Shown: positions 44,720 to 57,856 of the stretch, one piece after another
How the letters are laid out: the number at the start of each line of letters is the position of its first letter
Numbering within the stretch: the stretch's first letter is position 1
From: Wuchereria bancrofti
Taxonomy: Eukaryota > Nematoda > Chromadorea > Rhabditida > Onchocercidae
Length of the DNA: 64,000 bases
Assembly: GCA_005281725.1 (NCBI GenBank)
Contig: SSBO01000013.1
Span: forward strand, 232,929-296,928
Direction: 5' to 3'
Translations under genes and position numbers: made by a program
Notes under the pieces: generated by a model
The model's input: only the letters and a program-made list of their open reading frames with translations
Told to the model about the DNA's origin: nothing
Databases searched by the model: none

Positions 44720-46840
44720 CTTTCTTCAACGATATAATTATTACGTAAAAATAACTTACATCATCAATCATAGCATATCAACAAGCATAAACTTAACGTC
44801 AAGTTACATCAGGTTTAATAGATTCCTGTCAAAATTGTGATTTGTCACTTTCTAAAAATTATATGCAACACATCTTACATCTCTACCTTTAAGTTGATTT
44901 ATTTACTAAACAAGATTAATTCACAACGAAACATCTGACAATTTCAAAAAACTAAATTCACCAACTATTGTCATACTCCAGTATTTGTTTCAATAAAATC
45001 TTCTAATGTATAGTATTTAAAAGAAAAGATCCAAAAAGTTATAAATTGGAAATCAAATAGTGCAAATACTTGATTTGTCGCACGCGACATACATTATTAC
45101 TCTGGCATTTCACAATGAAACTATCTGTATCATAATGTGCCCGCATTAAAATGATGCATCAATTGGAATAAGGTATGTCGGTGTTATGTGATGTCAGTGA
45201 TATGTGATTATTTGGGAGGTGAGGCTTCATCGTCTTTGGTTTTTGACAAAGCTATTTACTTATTTATTATCATTAGTGATAATAAAAGAGGACAATATAT
45301 ATTTCATAGATAAATTAGTCTTGTTAGACATCTGATAAAAAATTCCAAATATATTAGATTGTAGAAAACAGGGTTTTATCATTACTAGAAAGCTTACTAT
45401 ATGATATATATCAATGAGTAAATTATAAAATTGTAAATGAATAACAAACTGTCACCGATGGAAGAGAGGAAAGGAAGGGCAAAGCAGTATTGATTCATAT
45501 AATGATTAGTTTAGCATATTAATAATAACACGATAATTTAGTCGAATTTTAAAATCATTTCTTCACTTCGTTTGCATGATGAGATAATATTGGATAAAAT
45601 GAAGTTATAGCATGAAATATAAGGTTAAGATTGGAAGTATAAGCAAAATATGAAAGATTTATATTAACATTCGAAAACCGTATAGCCTGAGGCACTTTTA
45701 TCATCATCCTGTGATATTTTCCCGCTGGAATAATTCTGAAACATTTGATAGACTAATTTTTTTTCATTATTTTTTCCTTTTTCTTACCTGTTTCAAACCT
45801 TTCTCAGAATGCAAACAGTATCATCCTTTATGTGAGACTTTTTTTCATTTCAAGAATCACAAGTATTTCGAAATTTTACATTTTTTTTTAATTTTACAAT
45901 TTTACATCATTCATTACATGTGTTGTACGGTAATATGATCATGGATACCTAAAACATAACACGGAAAACAAAAAAAAGTAAGAATATAATAATATTAAAG
46001 GCAGTGTGCCTCGTCGTCCAAGAATGATTTTTCTTAACGATTCAAAATGAACCATCCAGCAAACCTACTTTATTAAAACTTAACTTCTCCTCAATGTCCA
46101 GTGACAAATGTACATTTATGTACACATACATATGTGACGCTTCGAATGACGAAATGATGCTTCACTATGCTGATATGTTGGAATAAATATGCAAAATTTA
46201 GCAACAAAAAAAACCAAAAAAGGTCATTCAATAAAAATATGTCAAAGGTCAAACGTTGAAGAACTACAAAACCAAATTTTAATACATGATACCTTTGCAA
46301 ATAGATATAGTGTCATCTAAAGTCAAATTGTATTGTACTATTTACCAATGATTTGTGGCCTTCTGGGAGAAGAAAATTAAATTTTAATATCTCCGAGTAA
46401 AAGGAAAACTTCAGCGATATTTGACATTAAAAACTGACGAACAAATATTTGACAAAAAGTACGTAAAGAAACAAACATAACAATGTCCGTGCACGGAATG
46501 ATTTAAGCATATATCATTTTGCAAATGTTTACACAACATGCAGAACATAACATTTCAGAATGTCCAATGAAGGAATCAATTACTAAATGAGCGTGTTAAA
46601 TTTAACATTACAGAAATGCAACACTTGGGACAGTCTTACAAACATATCAACTAACAATCATAAGTTGTCGAGCACTTGGTTCACTGTTTAGAAGACTTAC
46701 TAAAATTCCAACCTATATACCTCTTATTCATTCATTAAAAAGAAAAAAGAAATGAAAAATTAGGTTGAAACATTTGCACTTTGACATTTTTAAAAGTGCG
46801 GGAAAAAAAACAGTCGAGAATAAAAGGTAATAACTAAATT
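44720..46840. other. Intergenic region between GPCPD1 and COG6
   Basis: No gene is seen in 2.1 kb. It contains the COG6 promoter and the GPCPD1 3' UTR. A GC-rich palindrome TGTCGC-AC-GCGACA stands at 45076-45089, about 360 bases upstream of the COG6 ATG. Confidence 0.5.
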
Positions 46841-49800
46841 TTAAGGATATGGAGTAGAATGCAGACAATTATTTGATGTAAAAAGATTTTTGTCATGTAA
46901 ACCACTACTACTGTTCACTTGTACATCTTCTAATGCGACTGACCTGAAAGCAGAAAAAAAATTATAGTCACTGATGTACTGTTGTTTCTTTTTGCATCCA
47001 TGAAAATGTTGAAATTTAATCAAGTTTCCGGCCTAAAATATCATTCTAATCCACAATTTTTATGAAAAAATGTCAGCTTTGGAAAGATGAAAAATATCAT
47101 CGCATGACACATTCATCAGAAATTACGATCTTCTTTCAACCATCTATCTTCAACGTTAAAGATAACTTTAGAAGAATGCAAGAACTGTCAACTACTTCGG
47201 TGATGGAAGAAGTACAACCCGGAAACCATTGTTGGTCTTCGATGCACTAGAAGAGCACTAAGGTGCAAATCAATTCATCATTTCAGTTAATTTACCCATT
47301 AGCTAGACAAGTGATAACGGAAGCATCTTTTTAGGTGGCTTTGACACCGCTCCTTTTTATATCAGGTATATGGTGAGGATTTTTAAAATTAGTTTCAAAA
47401 ATGAATGTATCGTCACCCAAGAGGGTAGTTGCAATAAATACATAAATAGATATTAACAAATTATTCCACTTTTTTCGCACCGATAATGATTTGTTTAATA
47501 AATTCGAAGTTATATCGATTCTTTAGTGAAAAAAAAGGATAAATATATTTAAGAAAAAAAAAGGAAACGTACATTTTTCTGGCAGGAAAAGAAGCTTGTG
47601 AATGACTCAAATAAAACGAATTATTCGACGAAATGGTAGACCCTGAGGAATGCGAATTTTCCGATGTAGTTGGTGACGGTGGTCCTTCATCAAGTGAAAC
47701 GGTACGAGATGTGGTTGGCGAATTACTCTGTCGAAATAACGATGCTTTTGCTTCACGTTCCACTAGAAAAACATTTCGACGTGTCTCGATTTCGCCAATT
47801 CTAGAATACAAAAAAACTTCATCACATAAGAACAATAATTAAATACAGATTATATAAATCAAGGATAATTAAGCTACAGAGTTAGTATAGTTCATTTTAA
47901 GTATCGTTACACCATTACAAGTGCTTTGAAAACATAATGATTTATCATTTAACTATCAAAATAATTTTCAAAAACACACCTGTCATAAATGAGGCCATCG
48001 ACGCGAAGTACTTTTTTGAAGTAATCAATATTTTCTTTATTATCAAGATCATCACCCCAAACGAACGATATTAAACCAAGTTTTCGGGCACGTTGTATGG
48101 GTGAAGGATCTCTTAATAAGTCTTCCGTATGAAAATTCACACCCTAAAAAATTACAATAATGGAACTAAAGAAAAGGTAGTATTTCACAAAGGTATGATT
48201 CCTTTTTTTGAAAGCTCCATAGGTACTTAAGCATCCATCAATAGGAATGTTGACGGAAGTTAAATTGAAACCTAAAAAAGATAAAACTAAAGTGAATTAT
48301 AGAATTATAAATGTTTAAACGTATGTGATAAGAATATGAGAGTGCATCTAAACATGTGATTTTCAACATTAAGGATGAGTGAACGATAAAAACTTACCAG
48401 AATATCAATACAAGCAGCAAAATTAACAGCAGAATTAGAAGTTGATGAACGCAAATCAACAAACGGTTCATAACGCGTTGTGACACCAACGCAAAGAAAT
48501 AGTACTGGATATAAATGTTGTTTTGCCGCCAATCTGCAATATGTATTTGATTATAGAAGACATAAAATACCACAAGATATTATTAATATAACTTTCTTTA
48601 GGTAACAAGCAGTTTGATAAAATGTGCGCCCCATTATTTGTTCACTCCATTGGGGAAAAAGTGAAAATTGCATGTTATAGAAAGTAGATAAGGTTAACCT
48701 CATCAGAAGTCTCTTTAGTTTAAATAATTCGAAGAGTTAAATCTCAGTTAGCATTTTTCTTTTTAGGAATATCGGTTTCCTTTTATTTTCATAAATAACC
48801 TGCTATAAACACATCACAATCATCTTTCACAAAAGCAAAAATTTCAACAACAAAAACAACATTTATTTATTGAAAAAAATTTTTTTTCTTACAGAATATC
48901 ATTCTAACAAAGAGAATAACTATGTACCACCCTTACATAATCATAAAAGAATATCAAAATGCAAAACTTACAGGGCGCAGCAATCAGGATCAAATGAAGA
49001 GAACACAATTCGACGATCGCCAGCACTTTCCAACACGTCATTAAGAATGATGTCAATGTAATCATTGCGCTCGAAATAATTTTCACATTCATGCAATCCA
49101 TTCTGGGAAAAAAAAAAACATTGAGAGTTTATTACTTCTATTATCAAACTTTATGCTTTTATAAGTAAAAACAATATTTGACAAATGCTAATATAAAAAG
49201 AAAGTCTCGTAGCTCCCACTTCAGTAAGAACTCTTACCTACTCTTAGCAAATACAAATATTGAAATGTGAAATTATATGAAGCATTTATCCAACATGTAC
49301 TAATCTTTTCGGATAATTAATTTTTGTTAGTCTTCCAGCTGCTTCAGTAATATTCAATATTCTTAAACTAAGATACTCAGCAGTACTATAAAACAAGAAA
49401 CCTTTTGCATCATTGGATATTTTATTTCGATGTTGAAGCCAACAGATGAATCTACTTGACGTAATGCATCTATCAATGTCGGAAACGGCAGACGTTCATC
49501 CTGTTCATCTGCTTCGGCACTTACCTTTGTGTAATTCTGCTTCGTCTGAGTCTGCGCTTTATAATGTTCCAGCTACAAAAATTTTCCTCTTTTGAAAATA
49601 TGTAAATCATGAGAATCCCAAAATTTCCATTCCAATATACGTAATTGAAGAAAGTGATCGGATTTCACACTTTTGAGTAGTAACAGGGAAACAGATTATC
49701 AAAGGGAAAGATCAATACTTAGCATGCGAATGCTCAGTGGATCCCAAGAAAAGAATTCCAACAAATTAAGTAAACAGTAGACATACACGAAGTAATTGAA

Positions 49801-52800
49801 GCTGCTTCAATCTTAGATCTTTCACAGCGATTTCATGATAATCATTGGCAGCTTCAGGAGGCTGACTTTCCAGACGAGGAGTCCAACGTTTTGCTACACT
49901 GACCAAAACGTGGAAATCATGAAATATAACGGCAATCTGTAAAATCGATCAGTTTTTTAAAATATACCACCATCCTACTACAAATCAGTAGTTTAATTTT
50001 AGACTCTTACTATAAATATTAATCTATAAAAGATCCGCAATATCCTCCTTTTAAATGTCAATTTAAGAAAAAAAAATTTTTATGAATTTATCAGACAGTA
50101 TTCTATTCCATGTCTCAAAAAATGCCAGTCGAATAATACTCAGCTTTTCTGTACTATCAAAACTTCTAAGGAATTTCGTGAATTCCTGAATTTAATAACA
50201 AAAGTTTGTTAAATATCATGATACCCTTTCTAAATACGTAAAACGTACTTTATCTTTTGAAAGTTGAACATCGAATTCGACATAATCGGCACCACGTTTT
50301 GCAGCAGTATTGAGCGAATGTATTGTATTCTCACGGCCTGCATTCATTCTGGAAAAATTAGATTGCATAGTCAGAGATAAAAAAAAAAAGTAATTATTTA
50401 CCTACTCCCTTACTCCTTTGTAAGAGTTGCATGTTTTTTTTTTTTTGCAGGAGTTATTTTCTGAAAGTTTTATGGTAACTTTTCTGTAACTTGTCAGAGC
50501 AATAAAACTTCGGTGACATCGTATAATTTTTGTAAAGAAATAAATCATAAATTAATTAATGAAACCACATACTTCGTATACGAATTACCCATACCCCTAT
50601 GACCAACTTCAAGAGGTTGCCGCTTTTTCCAGTGTTTGGCATAGGAAATATCCATTTTCTGTACCCAACATGATGTTAAAAGTGGTCGAATGAACAAATA
50701 TTCCACTGCAAAGAAATGACCAAATATTATAATCTTATTTAAATGAAAAAAAAAAATTATTTCTAATTTCAGTATAACAAAAAACGTTTCATCTCCGGGA
50801 AAGGAAGTGATTTCGACCAAAAAAAAAAAAAGAAAAAGATCGGAAAATATAACATTCACTGACAAAATGTAACATTACCATTAATTTGTCCAACTGGGCG
50901 ATTATTTACCAAAAGTGGTTCACCAGCAACGCCAAATGTACCATGGAATGATGAAGGCAGTGCATATGCAATCGCAAAACGGTCGGTAGACGGTCCATTT
51001 TGTTCGTCATAGGTAAATAATTCTATCCGGAAACCCTCAAACGGTTACGTCTAATCGAAAGCGTTAAAAACAACATGCTTAACGAGATGATTGACAAAAA
51101 CCGCTTTCGCGTTAATATAGCGAGGCGGCTTTCGTGAACATCAGCATTGCCGGTCTCAAGTGTCTCACATCTTGAATACATCAAATTGCCTCCGGCAAAT
51201 CATACAATATTCCATTATAAAGGATATTTTCAGTTGTTTTCCACATCTTTTTAATTCATTTCCAAATTTCTGATTCATCAATATCAATTTCAACATGCGA
51301 ACATGTGAAATAAAGCAGAAGCAAATTTTTAGAGGCCAACTAATTACCTAATAGACCACTCTTAATTGAAATTGCTGTCTTCATCTTTGACCAGGGTTAA
51401 GTGAGGCCTTTCTTTAATGGGCTGAGAGACTGAAAACCCCTCTAACAAAAGATAAACTCTGACAAAAATTCTTTGGGTTTCATTTTTTAACTTTCAGAAT
51501 AAATAACTCTAGATGACCATCCCTACCACTCTCAGTTCGAAATTGCAAGCATGATGTCAAGTTTTTCCATTAAGATCTTTAAAAGTTTTATGGAAGCATT
51601 CAAGTCATATTTAATTAAGTATCGTCCATCCTTTGTCATCCTCCCATACTTCTAATATGAATAATCTTCGCTTGCAAATCATCAAAAAACTTGCTTGCGG
51701 TATTATCAAAATTTTGCTCGTGGATTATTGAAAAATTTTTAGCCACAACTGCTATATATTTATTTCTGTCTGCTTTTCCAATAGAAAATCCTTGAAATGT
51801 ACAAAAAATGCCATTTCAAGGTTTTTTTTTTTTTTTTTGAAGAAAAAAACTTGATGCTAACAAGAAACTCCACCGCCACCGATCGCGTCCGGAAAACAAA
51901 ATAATCGCTGTCCACTTTAAAGCGATCACCGGATGGCGATTGTTCGCGGTAGTGTGGGACATCTGATGATAAAATCTGAAAATTAAAATTGCGGGATTGC
52001 ATCGCATAACAACAAACATTTGATGGTTGTGCTTCAATTCATTGCTGATGACAAATGATAGATGTAGTGATAGTAGTTGGTGGTATCACATTCAGGTTTC
52101 AGCTCCTTCAATATCATCATCTGTAAGCTTCAATAACAAAGCTTATGATGAAAAAGAGGTATGTGTTTATGTGCTGCTGTGCAGACAACATTCCATATCG
52201 CTACGATTTCATTCCTTTCTCGATTCTCACAGTATTCCTCTCCTCATCATCATTATCATTATCATCATTATCATCATCATTATCATCATCATTATCATCA
52301 TACGACCATATATTGATGGAAATGATACAACCCATCATAGTGTATTATAACTGAATTTTTCCATACCAATCCATCAATGCTGCAGCAAGCACATTACGGC
52401 AAAATCTGAAAGAGTGACCTCCACTATGAATTCTATATCTGGTAACGGAAAACTATCACAGAGTAAAAAGAGACAAAAAATAAAAATACATCAGAAATAT
52501 ATTTTTAAAAAAGCAGTGATGGAAAATGAATCAAATCAATCATTTCTGTTAATAATTATTTAAAGAAAAAATAAAATTTTTGCAAAAATTATCAATATAA
52601 TTTTTTTTTTAAATAGATTTTGGTTATGTTTATCTCTTTTTGTTTATTGTGATTCTAGACCCATCACTGCTTCAGTAAACAGCCTTTCTTCGTTTCAATC
52701 TAAACTACAAGAAATGCTATGTTCGACAATTATATTATGCCCTAACGGAGTGGCGCAACCATCGTAAAGGACTTAAAATTCAAACGGTCACTTTTCTCCA

Positions 52801-53010
52801 GAAATTTTTAAAAATAAACAGTTAAAGCAAAATAACAACTATTTACTTTCGTAAAATTTCCTCATTCGTGAAAATCAGCTGAAAATGAAAGTTTTTAGGA
52901 AATTTACAGAACCCAACTTCTCTTTAAAAATCAATTTAGATATACCAGAGCCATTTCCTAAGACCAATAATCTTCGAAAAAATTGGTGGATAAGCCTTCC
53001 GAACTGATAC

Positions 53011-53045
<35 letters not shown>

Positions 53046-56000
53046 TCTATCTCTTTGAAATCAGTTATTAATGAAACCAAAATCTTACTAACTGAGCTAA
53101 CAAAACTTAAATGCTACAGAACATAAAAGTTGAACTTTGCTGGAATCTGACCTCAAAGCAAAAAACAAAACAAAAGATATCTGAATCAGAAAGAAAACGT
53201 AAGTTCTTAGTTTTACATCTCGGAAATTGAGTCCTTATTTTCAACTACAGCACCGCATTCATAAATCCCACCAAAAGCCAACAACTTTTTGAGTTTTCGA
53301 TGTTATTTTAATCCAAATAAGATTTGGCTTCGATGGCCAGGAAAGATTTTAATTGGTAAAAAATCCGGCAAATCATTTGCACAGTCAGACTAATCACCAT
53401 ATTCGCTCTTTGAAGGCAATTAATCTCTCCATTCCTCACAAAATATTTGCACCAGAGAGTTACTGTACAGAATTTGTGGAAATTTCTTGTTTACCAACCA
53501 AATCAGGTGTAAATCAAGTTGAAGCTTTTGGTAGGAAATAAGGATTTACTAATTTAAAGATCAAAGACTTCTTAAACCGTTGCTAAACAAAAAGCATCTA
53601 ACCCGGAATAGGAGAAAGCCTAAAAGAATACAGCACGCTAAACCTATTTGTAAAATAAAATCCTTAGCTCCATCAATTCGCATTTTCAATCGCATATTTC
53701 ACTACAAATCTCTGCAAAAGTGTCTTTTTTCTTTTTTACGTAAAAAAAACAATCCAATCGTATTTTTTTTTTGTAATGGCTATTCAATTACTAGTGAAAA
53801 TTGGCATAGCTTTTGGTGTGTTACTCTTGTTTGAAAATATGAAGATCTAGACTTTTTATAGTATCAAGTAAAGACTACAGAACATTTGCGCCACTTCCTA
53901 CTGCTAACAATTACATTTACGCCATCTGCGTCGATCTAACAATCAAGTGAAGATATTAATTTCCAATGAAAATAGTAAAAGGACGGACAGGAATACCTAT
54001 CCCGTTATTCAGTGCAGTGCATCTACCGATGCAACTGAATGGAAACATACGGATGCCTTCCTGAAAAAAAAAAATTAGCGCTGAGTACTAGAATATTTCG
54101 TTCAGCTGATCCCATTAGGTATTTGGTATTATAAACTTGATTAGTATATGGTAATTCCAGCTTTTTTCGAAAACTATTAGCCATTGTCACGCAATATATT
54201 TAATGTATAAAACAATGAATATAATATGATGGACTTCACATAAATCCTAAAAACGAATTGTTTCACTTCAGCTTTTTTTGAAAACTATTAGCCCATTGTT
54301 ACGCAACATATTTAATGTATAAAACAATGAATGTAACATGATGGACTTCACATAAATTCTAAAAACGAATTGTTCCACTTCCTAACTATAAGAGATCAAT
54401 CACATGAAATGTACGTAAGCGTATGTGGCGCAAATGCGTAGTAGTTTGGGTAAATATTAAAATGTACTATTCTTTAACATTTTGGTAAAGAATCCTTAAA
54501 GAACTCATCAATTGTCCAGCAAAAATATCAATTACCTACACTACCAGTCTTTTATTCATTTGATGCCTAATGATATATTTATTACAAAACGTACAATGCA
54601 GATGTACACAAATGATAAAAGAATAATTTTAAAAATGTGATAGAAATATAAAATCTTACAGCAATATGTGCCACTGAATATGATGGTAGTATCGGTTGCA
54701 TAACATCCTGATTCTCTTCATTATCATCATCATCTACACTGCCAGCCTGCAAAAAAAAGAAAAGAAAGAAAATTTGCCTTTTGTTATCTAAGTTGACTGA
54801 TAATGCGAAAAAAAAAAAAAATATTCATGCATCGATGCACTACTTTATATACTGAGAGCATTAAAATTGCAAGCTTAAAAATCTTGAATCAATACCAAAT
54901 TGGAAGGGATTTCAATTAATGTTATAATAAGTTCATCTCAATTCGATTAGTTTGAAGCTGTTTTTTTTTTTCACTCATACTAATAGCAGAAAAAGCATAC
55001 TCATGGTACTTATTCTAAGATGACAGATGTATATTGTGGAAGTGCCAGATTCCATTAAAGACTTTTGCAGGAGAACTAAGTAATTTTTATTTAGAAATCA
55101 CCATTTTATGAATTACTTCCACCACAGACGACTTGGAATAATGATAAGGTTGTCCTAATAATAAACCTAGCAGAATGTAACAGAAATAGGAATACTGAAG
55201 ATTTAAAAAGATTATTTAAAAATTTTGATCTACGTAAAATAGTGATATACAACGTAAACTAAGAAAACAGAACACTAAAATGATCAATGTTGAAACTAAT
55301 ATGTTTGATGCAGTCGTATTACGAGTTTAAATATGAAATTAATTCCGTAATCCCATTAGTTAATTGGTTCTTAACGATGTATGGTCAATTTTCACCGATG
55401 AAAGCTTGCAACACACATTGGAATTCGTAGGAGAAAACGATAATAATAAAATCTATTAAAGCTTTTAAAACAAAGTGAATCACAAAAGACTAATTCTACA
55501 TCACAAGACAACATTAGCAATAATTTCAAAAAAGCCTACAACGCATGACCATGCTTGCCAAGCAATACGTCCTTTCAATTCGTAAGTGAACATCTAAAAG
55601 TTACTCGTCAAATCAGTATACCGATGTGATATTTTCTATGACCTTTCTGGAACCTTTTTATCCAGTAAAACAAAATCAAATAAATAAGGATATAAATAAG
55701 TAAGAAAATAAATAAGAAATATACATATTTAAATTTTCCATAACTTTTAGCGTGTGGAATGTTATGTCCAACAGTAAAGACATGACAGAACATAACCAAA
55801 AATTCCTAGTAAAAATTTAGAAAAAGTAGATCGAAAGTTAAGGAGTAACAAAACAAAAATTACCTCTCTATGTCTTAAATCAAACGGTGTCACTTTAATG
55901 CAATAAGAACGTTCCGCATAACGTTTCTTGCAGAATTTGAATGGATTTCCGTGAAAGCGAAGTAAAATTTCATTCTGACTCTTTCCCATAAGTGAAGCTT

Positions 56001-57510
56001 CGCTTACAAGGTTCTTGCCGGCTGAAACAGTGAAATTGTTCTAAAAATGAGAGAAAAAGTGCTGAAAGCAACTATTTTCCACTTCATTATATTCCAAAGA
56101 TAGCCGTAGAAACGTTCAAGTGCTAATAATGGATCCTTTCCTAATAAGGAACAAATACACTGTCTTCAACGATAGCTTCACTCACCCAAATGAACGGAAC
56201 CATTACCTTTTTTCTCAGTTTAACAATTCCCCAATATAGGTCATAAATACATTCATTAGCAAGGTGAAACTGTAATGGAACAAATGAAAATAAAGCAACA
56301 GAAATCTTACAACTCCAGCCAAATTTGTCGGTGACATGTAAATGGCATACACCTGAGACTGATTCAACAGTTGGCAGGACGGATCTTGGACTTAAAAATG
56401 ACTCCCATTTACTAACGACCAATTCCTGAAATTTTTTTTTCTGCACTTACTTAGATATTTCTAAAAAAATACAACATTCACTAAGAGCATTTTCTACTTT
56501 ATTTTTTGCTCTGCGTTCACGTAACAAAGAAAACTTGCATTTTTCTCTTCTTTTTTACCACTGTGCAAATAGTATCCAATGAAATAACGGAATTTTACTG
56601 GATCCAATCCAATTTCTACTTCACCTTCCCAACGTTGCCTACTGAAAAAAATATATATCAGAATGTCGACATTTTTTTTTGATTCAAAACGATATTTATT
56701 ACTATTTTTTCTATTCCATGTTTTAAATCGAATAAAAATCACACTGAAACCGGTCCGATGCAGTACCCATCATAATATCAAGCATTTTTAGTTATCGCGT
56801 TTCGTGCGCAGTAAAGTTTGTATCATATGAATATTTTTTGCAATTATTAAAACAAGGATAAGCCACCTTTTCTACCTCTCACTCAATTGTTTTTGAAATC
56901 AAAACTTCTAAATTTACAACTTTCATGATGAAAGGAATTGGCTTGATACGATAGAAATCATCCAAAAATTTGACTCTGGTGCAATTAGCTTTTATCTTTT
57001 ACTTCTCTTGGATATTACTCTTTCAAAAACATTTCGCCTTAAAAAAACCGTGATTTTCAGCATAAATGAATCCCATTTAACTGTTATTCCAAGAACCACA
57101 TGACTCATATATTTTTAATGCAATGTTTTAACCTCAAAAAAGAGAAAAAAACGTAAAAATTATACTTCAGTTACTCCAGCTTAGCAGATTTTATCTAAAA
57201 ATGAAAGAAGGAAAAAACTTAAAAGTGTGGGGAACAAACTAAAACTTCCTCGATTGTTCAAATGATTTTTTCTCATTAGAAATTTTTGAATATTTATGAT
57301 AAAATCAAACAATAACAATAACCGAAACAATAATAATAAATGGAAGAAAACAACTTACGCAGAGTCCGGATCCGGAAATAAAATGAACGCATTAGATGGT
57401 ATCCAACCACCTAAAACTGGTAATGAACCTGTAACAAATACATACTCCCACGGTCGTACTGTTTCAACTTCCACCGAAAAATGAAGCACTGTGCGTGGTG
57501 CAACTGACAT
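46841..57510 (-). CDS. GPCPD1: Glycerophosphocholine phosphodiesterase (CBM20 + GDPD)
   Basis: Sixteen coding exons: 57510-57359, 56641-56521, 56425-56311, 56021-55864, 54746-54660, 51975-51862, 51035-50879, 50705-50573, 50348-50249, 49936-49787, 49572-49402, 49102-48972, 48533-48398, 48143-47980, 47800-47573, 46943-46841; 2220 nt, 739 aa (human about 672). N-terminal CBM20 starch-binding-like domain (about 1-110: [39 protein letters not shown]). GDPD domain from about 333: VGHRGMGNS (His337, Arg338), VEFDV (Glu370, Asp372), FHD (His385, Asp386), [18 protein letters not shown] and FVWGDD. These are the metal-binding and catalytic positions of GDPD enzymes, which split glycerophosphocholine to glycerol-3-phosphate and choline in the cytosol. 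The Ser-rich C-terminal tail (about 640-739) has no known domain. Uncertain points: the exon 2 donor (56521 chosen, because 56559 would put exon 3 out of frame) and the start, since the frame stays open for 20 nt to an acceptor at 57531. Confidence 0.92.
52244..52301. repeat. Imperfect (ATC/ATT)n trinucleotide repeat in GPCPD1 intron
   Basis: A compound TCA/TTA trinucleotide tract of about 58 bp lies in the long GPCPD1 intron 51976-54659. Confidence 0.9.
53014..53047. repeat. (CT)n microsatellite in GPCPD1 intron
   Basis: About 16 CT units with a CC interruption near the right end, inside the intron 51976-54659. Confidence 0.95.
53883..54436. repeat. Possible degenerate inverted-repeat element in GPCPD1 intron
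   Basis: CATTTGCGCCAC at 53883-53894 and its exact reverse complement at 54425-54436 enclose about 550 bp that include the 111-bp tandem duplication. The core GTGGCGCAA also occurs at 52750-52758. GC-rich 12-mers of this kind are rare in this DNA. No clear target-site duplication or open frame is seen, so a MITE-like element is only a possibility. Confidence 0.3.
54159..54380. repeat. Tandem duplication of a 111-bp unit
   Basis: Two adjacent copies (54159-54269 and 54270-54380), each starting AGCTTTTTT and containing ATTTAATGTATAAAACAATG, differ at a few positions only. Intronic in GPCPD1. Confidence 0.88.
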
Positions 57511-57530
57511 TTGAGCAGTAAGCGCTTGAC

Positions 57531-57532
57531 CT
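57531..57532 (-). other. Splice acceptor upstream of GPCPD1 start
   Basis: AATTCCAG on the minus strand is followed by 20 nt and the ATG at 57510. The frame is open through those 20 nt, so this is either a trans-splice site for the 5' UTR or the acceptor of an upstream coding exon that I could not find. Confidence 0.45.
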
Positions 57533-57856
57533 GGAATTTCAAGAAAAAAGTGAATTTCGCAAAACTACAGAAACATTCATTATAAATTTCATAATATAAT
57601 TTTCAAAAAGAAATAACCCTAAATTAAATCATCACCCACTCAATTCTTTTGATAATTATAGACGAAAGTTAAAGAAAATCATATTAGTAAACTCTTTACT
57701 AGTAACTCTTGATAATTTTCCTTTCTTTAACTATTGCAATATTCTTTTTTTTGTTTTTTTATCTTTCATCTATTTAATTAGTAATATATTTTATGACAAT
57801 TAAACCAATTATTATTGTAACAGCATTCATTAATATAGAATTATCTATAATTTTCT

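Noticed and set aside
47062..47250. Plus-strand 62-codon frame near the 3' end of GPCPD1
   Set aside because: It lies in the GPCPD1 intron 46944-47572, shows no family similarity and has no splice or promoter support on the plus strand.
52741..54640. A nested gene in the long GPCPD1 intron (plus-strand frames at 53353 and 53580)
   Set aside because: The frames show no family resemblance, no consistent codon pattern and no continuing exons. A decayed repeat is more likely.
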